Of a stretch of DNA of 39,193 bases, positions 23,839-30,370 are shown piece by piece. A program made the translations under genes and the position numbers. The notes below the pieces were generated by a model. It worked only from the letters and a program-made list of their open reading frames with translations. It made no database searches and had not been told where the DNA came from. Origin of the DNA: CAYJRR01 sp964372275 [NCBI: uncultured bacterium] (lineage in GTDB: Bacteria > CAYJRR01). The number at the start of each line of letters is the position of its first letter. The stretch's first letter is position 1. The stretch lies in contig CAYJRR010000029.1 in NCBI GenBank assembly GCA_964372275.1, positions 1 through 39,193 of the forward strand, given 5' to 3'.

Positions 23839-25377
23839 ATGCGGATGCGGATCGTGGAGGCGCTTCTCCTGTCTCTCATCCTGGCGGGATGCAACGATCC
23901 GCCGCTCACCGCCGCCGCGCGCGGACCGGAGATCGAAGTCGAACCGTCGTCGGTGTTGTTCGACGCGGTTTCACCCGGAAACAGCAGCACCAAGACGGTC
24001 CTGGTGTCCAACCGCGGCGGCGGCCGGCTCCTCTTGCAAAGCCTCGCCGTCGGGGGCGAAACACCCGGCGTCTTCCACGTCGATCCGTCGGCCGCCGGCA
24101 GTCTTCCCGTGGAGCTCGGACCGGACGAATCGATCGCGGTGCAGATCGTCTTCGCCCCCGACCAGCCGACCGGCCATGCCGCGGTCCTCACCGTCGGCAG
24201 CACCGATCCGGACCGGCCGGCGGTCGACGTCCCCCTCGCCGTGGGGCTCCTGGCGGCCGACATCGACGCCCAGCCCAACCCCCTCTCCTTCGGGCAGGTC
24301 ACGGTGAATCAGAGCGCCTCGCAGGACGTGACGGTGACCAACGTGGGCGGCGCCGATCTCCACGTCGACGACGCCGCCTTGAGCGCCGGCTCCTCGGCCG
24401 CCTTTCAGGTCGACGCCGGAAGCCTGCCGGCGACGCTCGGACCCGGCGAGTCGCTGACGCTCCCGGTCACCTTCTCGCCGACCAACACCGCCGCCGCGAC
24501 CGGGACGCTCGAGATCACCAGCGACGATCCCGACGAGCCCACCACCGCGGTCCCCTTGAGCGGCAACGGCACGGCGCAGGCGGTCCCGGACGTCAACGCG
24601 TCGCCCTCGTCGATCAACTTCGGCCAGGTGCAGCGTCTGACGTGCGCGAACCGCACCACCAGCGTCCAGAACACCGGAACGGCGACGCTCAACGTCTCGA
24701 ACATCACCCGGGCGATCTTCACCAGCACCGAGTACACCGTGAGCCCGACCAGCTTCACCGTCGCCCCGGGCGGCGCGCAGACGATCACCGTCACCTACTG
24801 CCCCCTGGACACCGGCGTCGACTTCGGGAGCCTGAACGTCGCCTCCAACGATCCCGACGAGAACCCCTACTCGATCGGCCTCTACGGTGAAGGGGTCCCG
24901 CCGCCGGTCAACCAGACCGACATCGCCGTGCAGATCACCTGGGACAAGAACGACACGGACATCGACACCCACTTCCTTCGCCCCGGCGGATCGTTCAACA
25001 ACATCCCCGGCGATTGCTACTACCTCAACATGAGCCCCGACTGGGGGGTGCAAGGGGACCCGACCGACGACCCCTACCTCGACTACGACGACGTCGACGG
25101 GTACGGACCGGAAAACCTGAACTTCGCCAAGGTGGCGAGCGGCACCTACAAGCTGATCGTCTACTACTACTCGGACCACGGTCAGGGCTCGACCAAGGTG
25201 ACGGTCAAGGTCTGGCTGAACGGGTCGCTCGCCTACACCAGCTCCCCGAAGACGCTGAGCCACCACCAGCGCTGGGACCTTATGAACATCACCTGGAACT
25301 CCGGCACCGACAGCGGAACGATCTCGATGATCGATACCGTGACGCAGATGTTCGCCTTCGGTCCCGATTCCAAGTAG
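23839..25377 (+). CDS. ASH-repeat/YfaP-like lipoprotein 3
   Basis: A 512-residue predicted lipoprotein (lipobox ILAGC near residue 18). Three tandem immunoglobulin-like ASH/choice-of-anchor-D type repeats (about 30-135, 137-245 and 250-355) each start with a PSSVLFDAV / PNPLSFGQVTV / PSSINFGQV strand and carry VTNVGG and FSPTNT-type motifs. The last 150 residues are the same YfaP-like domain as in the two upstream lipoproteins (VQITWDKNDTDIDTHF, DCYYLNMSPDWG, DDVDGYGPENLN). The architecture of stalk plus terminal domain suggests a surface protein. The start at 23839 is preceded by GGGGGGG AAC. It converges on the VWA gene. Confidence 0.78.
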   Translation: MRMRIVEALLLSLILAGCNDPPLTAAARGPEIEVEPSSVLFDAVSPGNSSTKTVLVSNRGGGRLLLQSLAVGGETPGVFHVDPSAAGSLPVELGPDESIAVQIVFAPDQPTGHAAVLTVGSTDPDRPAVDVPLAVGLLAADIDAQPNPLSFGQVTVNQSASQDVTVTNVGGADLHVDDAALSAGSSAAFQVDAGSLPATLGPGESLTLPVTFSPTNTAAATGTLEITSDDPDEPTTAVPLSGNGTAQAVPDVNASPSSINFGQVQRLTCANRTTSVQNTGTATLNVSNITRAIFTSTEYTVSPTSFTVAPGGAQTITVTYCPLDTGVDFGSLNVASNDPDENPYSIGLYGEGVPPPVNQTDIAVQITWDKNDTDIDTHFLRPGGSFNNIPGDCYYLNMSPDWGVQGDPTDDPYLDYDDVDGYGPENLNFAKVASGTYKLIVYYYSDHGQGSTKVTVKVWLNGSLAYTSSPKTLSHHQRWDLMNITWNSGTDSGTISMIDTVTQMFAFGPDSK

Positions 25378-25404
25378 GGACCGGTGGGGGACTCCCCCCG
25401 CCTC

Positions 25405-26955
25405 CTACCACCGCGCTTCGTGGGGGACGACGACCACGGCCGGAACCCGGTCGAGGATCGTGCCGTCCAGGCCACGGAGCAGGATCGAAAACCGATAGAT
25501 CCGGTCCTCGCGGCCGCTGGTGATCCGCCCGACCAGCGTGACGTCGAACGATACGGTCTCGCCGGGATGGACCGAGTCGATGCGCGGCGGCTCCGATCCC
25601 GCGACGAACTCCCACTTGTCGCCGTCGACGCCGATCCCCACGTCGAAGGTGGTCGACGTCAGCATCTTCACGATCCCGTCGGTCACCGCCTCGGGCAGTC
25701 CGGCTCCGTCCGACTCCACGGAATAGACGAGCAGGTCGTCGGCGGCGCCGTCGCCGTCACGGTCGGCGATGGCGCCGGTCTCCCGCGCGATGTCCCGCAT
25801 CTGCTCCACCGGCGGCACGCCGCTCGCCACCCCGATCACGTGTACGCCGATCGATCGCAGCGCATCGATCGCGGCGAGGCGTCCGGCCGGGGGCGTCCCG
25901 GCGTTCCCGAGCGACCACCCGGCGTCGGGATCGTGGAACGGCGCATCGCTGGCGTGCACGGCGAGGCGAAAGACCCCTTCCCGGAATCCGATCCCCCCTT
26001 CCAAGCCGAACCCCGGACTGTCGGGATCGAAGCTGCCGGTCACGCGACCTCCGAACGCGTCGATCGTGGTGGAGAGGAACGGCCGCACGTCGGCCGTCTG
26101 GCGGGCACGATCGCCGTTCAGGTCGAACCCCCGACCGAGGGCGAGCTGGTAGAGCGCCTCGTACTGCGACTCCGGGTAGTCCCCACCTCCCGACGCGTGG
26201 AGCTCGGACAGCGCCTCGAAGACGCGCCCGTCGTCGCTGGTGATCTGCTGGCGGAGGCGATACGGCACGTCGCCGCCGCCGCCGTAGGGGGAGACGGCGT
26301 AGTCCCGGTAGTCGGCGACGCCGAACTGCGCGTCGGGAACGTGCAGCGAGACCTCGCGGGCGATGGCGGCGAAGGCATCGCGCACCGCCGCGATCTCCTC
26401 CCCCATCGAACCGGTCGTGTCGATCAGGAACGCGACGTCGACCGCCGGGATCGTGGTACGAAGCTGGACGCGGACTACCTTGGTCGCCCCTTCGCGAAGC
26501 ACCGCGTAGACGCCGTTCGGGATCCGGCCGGCGTCCGCCGGATTCGAGCCGGAGGCCGCCTCCCCGCCGTCGGAGAAGCCGTCACCGTCGGAGTCCGGGA
26601 CGCCGGGATCGGTCTCGTCGCCGGTCGCGGCGGTGCCGTCCGGTCCCAACCGCTCGGACTCGTCGAACGCGCCGTCCCCGTCGGCATCGATGTCGAGGAA
26701 ATCGGGGACGCCGTCGCGGTCGGTGTCGCGCGGGGAGACGCCGTCCCCGGCCTCGTCGGCGTCGGAGTAGCCGTCGCCGTCGCTGTCGTCGTCGAGACGA
26801 TTGGGGATCCCGTCGCCGTCGACGTCGGCCGACCCTTCGTCGACGTCGGCGATCCCGTCGCCGTCGGCGTCGCGAGGCGAACGCCCTTTGTCACCGCCTC
26901 CACAGGCCAACGCCAGCGCCGCCGCCGCGCAAGAAAACAGACGCCAAGGCCGCAT
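25405..26955 (-). CDS. VWA (integrin betaI-like) lipoprotein with thrombospondin type 3 repeats
   Basis: A 516-residue predicted lipoprotein. ATG 26955 is chosen because GGAGG lies about six bases upstream and the lipobox ALALAC (C18) fits. Residues about 27-140 are Asp-rich thrombospondin type 3 repeats ([34 protein letters not shown]), normally calcium-binding. Residues about 165-420 are a VWA domain with a D179-x-T-x-S183 metal site; the stretch [15 protein letters not shown]...PYRLRQQIT...[15 protein letters not shown] resembles the integrin beta-subunit I-like domain. A beta-rich tail follows. In M. xanthus the gliding adhesin CglB, and as I recall CglD, are VWA-containing lipoproteins. 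Lying next to the TolQ/TolR-type motor genes, this is a candidate adhesin of the machine. Confidence 0.82.
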   Translation of the reverse strand: MRPWRLFSCAAAALALACGGGDKGRSPRDADGDGIADVDEGSADVDGDGIPNRLDDDSDGDGYSDADEAGDGVSPRDTDRDGVPDFLDIDADGDGAFDESERLGPDGTAATGDETDPGVPDSDGDGFSDGGEAASGSNPADAGRIPNGVYAVLREGATKVVRVQLRTTIPAVDVAFLIDTTGSMGEEIAAVRDAFAAIAREVSLHVPDAQFGVADYRDYAVSPYGGGGDVPYRLRQQITSDDGRVFEALSELHASGGGDYPESQYEALYQLALGRGFDLNGDRARQTADVRPFLSTTIDAFGGRVTGSFDPDSPGFGLEGGIGFREGVFRLAVHASDAPFHDPDAGWSLGNAGTPPAGRLAAIDALRSIGVHVIGVASGVPPVEQMRDIARETGAIADRDGDGAADDLLVYSVESDGAGLPEAVTDGIVKMLTSTTFDVGIGVDGDKWEFVAGSEPPRIDSVHPGETVSFDVTLVGRITSGREDRIYRFSILLRGLDGTILDRVPAVVVVPHEARW

Positions 26956-27025
26956 CGTGACCTCCACCCGCTGGCTGGAGACGGTAGGCCGGAGATGCGC
27001 GGAGTCGAGCCGCGCGGCGGTTGCG

Positions 27026-27499
27026 CTAACCGGGGCTGCCCGGCGCGGCGGGGACTCCGGTGCCCGCCGGCGCCGCCGGGGGGGCCATGTTGGTGCGGTC
27101 GGTGACCAGGCCGATCTTCTTCACCCCGGCGCCGCGGGCAATGTCCAGGACCTTCACCGTCTCGCCGTAGTTGGTGCCGTCCTCGGCGTCGAAGAACAGA
27201 ACGCGGTCGGCGGTGGCCCGCCCCTGGTAGATCGCCTCCAGGCGCTGCGGCAGGTCGGCCGTCGGCACCGGCTCCATGTTCAGGTAGACCACCAACTCCT
27301 TGGTCATCACCAGCACCACCTGGTTCTTCGGCACGTCCTCGGGGACGATCGCCTCCTCCGACCGATCGGGGATGTTGAGGTCCATCTCCTTCACCATGAT
27401 CGGCGTGATCACCATGAAGATGATCAGCAGCACGAGCACGATGTCGATCAGCGGGACGACGTTGATGTCGGCGGCGCGCGTCGATCCGGTTCCGGCCAT
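27026..27499 (-). CDS. exbD: ExbD/TolR-type proton-channel protein (AglS/AglQ-like), copy 2
   Basis: A 157-residue inner-membrane protein with one N-terminal transmembrane helix containing the proton-carrying aspartate ([20 protein letters not shown]), then a periplasmic domain and a Pro/Ala/Gly-rich tail. Its first 22 codons are nearly identical at DNA level to those of the neighbouring ExbD gene. Two TolR-like proteins with one TolQ-like protein is the composition of the AglR-AglQ-AglS motor of gliding. The order tolQ-tolR-tolR is also the same. The gap to the upstream gene is two bases, so they are co-translated. Confidence 0.85.
   Translation of the reverse strand: MAGTGSTRAADINVVPLIDIVLVLLIIFMVITPIMVKEMDLNIPDRSEEAIVPEDVPKNQVVLVMTKELVVYLNMEPVPTADLPQRLEAIYQGRATADRVLFFDAEDGTNYGETVKVLDIARGAGVKKIGLVTDRTNMAPPAAPAGTGVPAAPGSPG
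27411..27474. repeat. 64-bp segment nearly identical to 27866-27929
   Basis: The segment encodes the start of the membrane helix of ExbD copy 2. I count two mismatches in 64 bases with the matching segment in ExbD copy 1, while the rest of the two genes is far more diverged. Recent gene conversion or very strong constraint would explain this. Confidence 0.75.
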
Positions 27500-27501
27500 T
27501 T

Positions 27502-27963
27502 TTACGCCTTCTTCTTCCCTTCGGCGGCGATGTTGACCACCTTCGCCCCGGCGTTCTCGGCGAGCATCACTACCTTGCGGATGTCGCCGTACGTCGCGCG
27601 GTCGTCCCCTTTCACCAGGATCGGCAGGAAGGGGTTGGTGCGGAGCATCGCGGAAAGGCGCTCCTTGAGCTCCTCCTCCGAGATCATCCGGTTCTTCTTC
27701 TTGGCCTTGAGCGAGCCCGGATCGACCACGTCGTCGGTGATCCAGATGATCCCGTCCTCGGTGATCGAGACGACGAAGTCGGTGGCGGCGCGCTCGTCCT
27801 TGTCGGCGCCGTGCTCCGACTTGGGGAGCCTCACGTCGACGCCGGTCGTCATCATCGGCGTGACCACCATGAAGATGATCAGCAGCACCAGGACGATGTC
27901 GATCAGCGGGACGACGTTGATGTCGGCGGAACGACCGCCGTCGTGGTTACGAACGCCCGCCAT
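27502..27963 (-). CDS. exbD: ExbD/TolR-type proton-channel protein (AglQ/AglS-like), copy 1
   Basis: A 153-residue protein. ATG 27963 lies inside the end of the TolQ-like gene (17-base overlap), which indicates translational coupling. The membrane helix carries the conserved Asp ([22 protein letters not shown]). The periplasmic domain ends NPFLPILVKGDDRATYGDIRKVVMLAENAGAKVVNIAAE, a typical TolR/ExbD fold, with a lysine-rich C-terminus. An insertion of charged residues (about 90-105, KAKKKNRMISEEELKERL) is longer than in copy 2. With the TolQ-like protein it should form a proton-driven rotary stator complex that works on a TonB-like partner. Confidence 0.85.
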   Translation of the reverse strand: MAGVRNHDGGRSADINVVPLIDIVLVLLIIFMVVTPMMTTGVDVRLPKSEHGADKDERAATDFVVSITEDGIIWITDDVVDPGSLKAKKKNRMISEEELKERLSAMLRTNPFLPILVKGDDRATYGDIRKVVMLAENAGAKVVNIAAEGKKKA

Positions 27964-28732
27964 GGGCCACACCCGTCGCCGCCGCCGCCGTCCCGCGCCC
28001 GCGGTCCTTCTCGAAGTAGTCGAGCAGCTCGAGCATCGAGTTGTTCATGTCGACGCTGAACGTCTCCACGCGGTTGGAGAAGTAGTTGAAGAACCAGACC
28101 GCCGGGACCGCCACGAACAGGCCGAAGGCGGTGGTGATCAACGCCTCCGAGATGCCACCGGCGATCTTGGTGATGCCGCCCCCCTCCCCCATGTCCTGGA
28201 ACGACTTGATGATCCCGAAGACCGTCCCGAACAGGCCGACGAACGGGGCGGTGTTGGCGATCGTCGCCAGCGCCCCGAGTCCGCGACGAAGCTCCAGCAA
28301 CTCGAGCTGGATCGTCCGCTCGATCGCCTTGCGCGCGCTTTCGACCACGTCGTTGCCGCCGTTCCGCCCGCCGAGGAACTCGCGGATCCCCGCCGAGCAG
28401 ACCCGCGCGACGTGGCTCTGTTGGACGTCGGCCCCCTCCGCGGTCTCCCCCGCCTCCTTGAGCCGGTTCGCCGCGAGGTGCTCGGTGATCGCCTCCGCGA
28501 ACAGCTGCGACTGGGCGAACGCCTTGCGGTAGGCGAGGAGCCGCTCGATGAAGATCCCGAGCGACAGGAGCGACATGATCCCCAGGGTCAGCGCCACCCC
28601 CTTGGCGACCCACCCCATGTGGGCCCACATGTTCCCCAGGGTGAACGCCGCCGCGAGGTCGGAGGCGTCGCTGGATCCGGCGCCCAGCAGGAGCGGAAGC
28701 GAAGCGGCCATCGATTCGAGAGGCAGGTGCAT
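27947..28732 (-). CDS. exbB: TolQ/ExbB-type motor protein (AglR-like)
   Basis: A 261-residue inner-membrane protein of the MotA/TolQ/ExbB family. Three transmembrane helices are visible: about 43-63 (VALTLGIMSLLSLGIFIERLL), about 150-175 (IANTAPFVGLFGTVFGIIKSF, the signature helix) and about 190-220 (ALITTAFGLFVAVPAVWFFNYF). The conserved Thr/Pro/Gly pattern of the second and third helices is intact. It follows the TonB-like gene by 18 bases and overlaps the first ExbD gene, forming tonB-tolQ-tolR-tolR. AglR in M. xanthus, which powers both Glt and Nfs, is of this type. The same family also energises TonB-dependent uptake, so the sequence alone does not decide the role. Confidence 0.88.
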   Translation of the reverse strand: MHLPLESMAASLPLLLGAGSSDASDLAAAFTLGNMWAHMGWVAKGVALTLGIMSLLSLGIFIERLLAYRKAFAQSQLFAEAITEHLAANRLKEAGETAEGADVQQSHVARVCSAGIREFLGGRNGGNDVVESARKAIERTIQLELLELRRGLGALATIANTAPFVGLFGTVFGIIKSFQDMGEGGGITKIAGGISEALITTAFGLFVAVPAVWFFNYFSNRVETFSVDMNNSMLELLDYFEKDRGRGTAAAATGVAHGGRS

Positions 28733-28750
28733 GAGGGGGGCTCTCCTACG

Positions 28751-29446
28751 TTAGCGAAGCTGGAACTGGAGATTGACCTTCGACTTCCACATGATCGGGC
28801 GGCCGTTGACGATCACCGGTTGGTACCGCCATTTCTTGATCGTCGCAAGCGCCGGCTCGTCGAAGGGGGGCTGGCTCTTGAGCACCGTGGCGCTGACCAC
28901 CGCCCCGGTGACGTCGACGACGATCTCGACCAGGACGTTGCCGATGAGATTGGCATTGCGGGCGATCGCCGGATACGGGGGCCGAGGCTGGAAGATCGGC
29001 ACCGGGGTGATGCCGTGGGCGTTGACGTCGATCGGTCCATCGCCCGTCCCGCCGATCACTCTGCCGACGACCCCCCCGACGACACCGCCCACGACCCCGC
29101 CCTCCACCCCCCCTTCGACCCCCTCGTCCGGGGCATCGCTGGCGTCGGTCTCCGGCGGGGTCTCGTTCGGGATCTCCTTCGGCTGCACGAACTCCGGCTT
29201 GGTCTCCGGGACGTCGACCTTCGGCTTGGGCTTGTCCTTCTTCCCGCCCCCCGGGGGCGGCGGCGGGGGGGGCGGCGGCGGCGCCATGAAGGAGAGCTCG
29301 ATCGGCTCCTGCGTCACGACCTCGACCGCCATCTTGCCGAGCCACAGGATTCCGGCGACCGCCCCGACATGGAGCGCGAGCGCGGCGCCGATCGTCGTCA
29401 GGCGTCGCTGGGTCTCCCCCGGACGACCGTGTCGCGTGTCGAACAT
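28751..29446 (-). CDS. tonB: TonB-family energy transducer
   Basis: A 231-residue protein with a short cytoplasmic end, one membrane helix (about 17-38: TIGAALALHVGAVAGILWLGKM) with the histidine typical of TonB helices, and a run of ten prolines (about 56-65). A Lys/Pro- and Val/Gly-rich linker follows, then a TonB C-terminal domain (about 155-231) with PPYPAIARNANLIGNVLVEIVVDVTG-type and ALATIKKWRYQPVIVNG motifs. It is the first gene of tonB-tolQ-tolR-tolR. It could link the motor to outer-membrane partners of the Glt/Nfs-like complex, taking the place of GltJ/AgmX, which is absent here. It could instead serve sugar import, as the malG stop is 81 bases upstream on the same strand. Confidence 0.88.
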   Translation of the reverse strand: MFDTRHGRPGETQRRLTTIGAALALHVGAVAGILWLGKMAVEVVTQEPIELSFMAPPPPPPPPPPGGGKKDKPKPKVDVPETKPEFVQPKEIPNETPPETDASDAPDEGVEGGVEGGVVGGVVGGVVGRVIGGTGDGPIDVNAHGITPVPIFQPRPPYPAIARNANLIGNVLVEIVVDVTGAVVSATVLKSQPPFDEPALATIKKWRYQPVIVNGRPIMWKSKVNLQFQLR

Positions 29447-29527
29447 GGGAACGCTCTTTCTACGAGGGCACGGCGAGGGTCGTCAAACGATTCCTTGGGA
29501 TCGGACAACGCCGTTCCCGTTCCGGTT

Positions 29528-30370
29528 CTACCCCTTCACCCCGCCCGCCGTGAGCCCGCCAACCAGGTGTTTTTGAAGGGCATAGAACAGCGCCATGACG
29601 GGCGCGCTGGTGAGGATCGCGCCGGCCGCGAACGGACCCCACGCGGTCTGGTGCTCCCCCACCTGCCGCTGGAGGGCGATGGGGAGGGTGAACAGCGCCG
29701 GATCGTTCAGCAGCGTCGCCGCCAGGATGAACTCGTTCCAGGCGTTCATGAACGAGAAGAGCGCCGTCACCGCCAGCATCGGCGCGGCGAGCGGCAGCAT
29801 CACGCGGCGAAAGGTGGTCCATGCCGAGGCGCCATCGATGCGCGCCGCCTCCTCCAGCTCCTTGGGAAGGGTGTCGAAGTAGCCCTTCAACATCCAGGTG
29901 GAGAACGGGACGGAGGTCGTCGAGTAGACGATCGCCAGACCCAGCAGCGAGTTCAAAAGACCCAGCCGATCGAGCAGGAGGTAGAGCGGGATCAGCGTGA
30001 CGACGCCGGGGAAGATCTGCGTCAGGAGGAAGGCGGTCAGCCCGGCATCGCGGCCGGGGAAGCGGAACCGAGAGAAGGCATAGGCGGCCGTCGCCGAGAG
30101 CGAGACGCCGACGACCGTCGTCCCGCCGGCGACGACCAGCGAGTTCAGGAGCTGGCGGCCGAAGGTCCACCGGCCCGACGGATCGCGGGCGAGCGCGAAG
30201 GCGGCGAAGTTCTCGCCGGAGACCTCCTCCGGAAACGGCCAGGGGGACGGGTCGAACGACGACCCCGGCGTGAGCGCCATCTTCAGCACCCACAGAACCG
30301 GGTAGATCGCGACGACGCTGGCCGGCACGAGCACGGCGTGGGGCCAGAGTCGCGCGATGGCGCGCCTCAT
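29528..30370 (-). CDS. malG: Maltodextrin ABC transporter permease, MalG-like
   Basis: A 280-residue inner-membrane permease with about six helices and the EAA loop that contacts the ATPase (EEAARIDGASAWTTFRRVMLPLAAP). Motifs ILTQIFPGVVTLIPLYLLL-like and FSFMNAWNEFILAATLL are characteristic of MalG/CUT1 sugar permeases. ATG 30370 overlaps the stop of the MalE-MalF fusion gene (ATGA), so the two are translationally coupled. The C-terminus ends GGLTAGGVKG, typical of MalG proteins. It forms the transporter with the fusion protein and MalK upstream. Confidence 0.9.
   Translation of the reverse strand: MRRAIARLWPHAVLVPASVVAIYPVLWVLKMALTPGSSFDPSPWPFPEEVSGENFAAFALARDPSGRWTFGRQLLNSLVVAGGTTVVGVSLSATAAYAFSRFRFPGRDAGLTAFLLTQIFPGVVTLIPLYLLLDRLGLLNSLLGLAIVYSTTSVPFSTWMLKGYFDTLPKELEEAARIDGASAWTTFRRVMLPLAAPMLAVTALFSFMNAWNEFILAATLLNDPALFTLPIALQRQVGEHQTAWGPFAAGAILTSAPVMALFYALQKHLVGGLTAGGVKG

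Noticed and set aside
26475-26903. Asp/Gly-codon repeat DNA as a separate repeat element
   Set aside because: The periodic GTCGCCGTCG pattern is fully explained by the DxDGDG thrombospondin type 3 repeats of the VWA lipoprotein.
29447-29527. Intrinsic terminator between malG and tonB
   Set aside because: No stem followed by a T-run was found, so separate or joint transcription cannot be decided from sequence.
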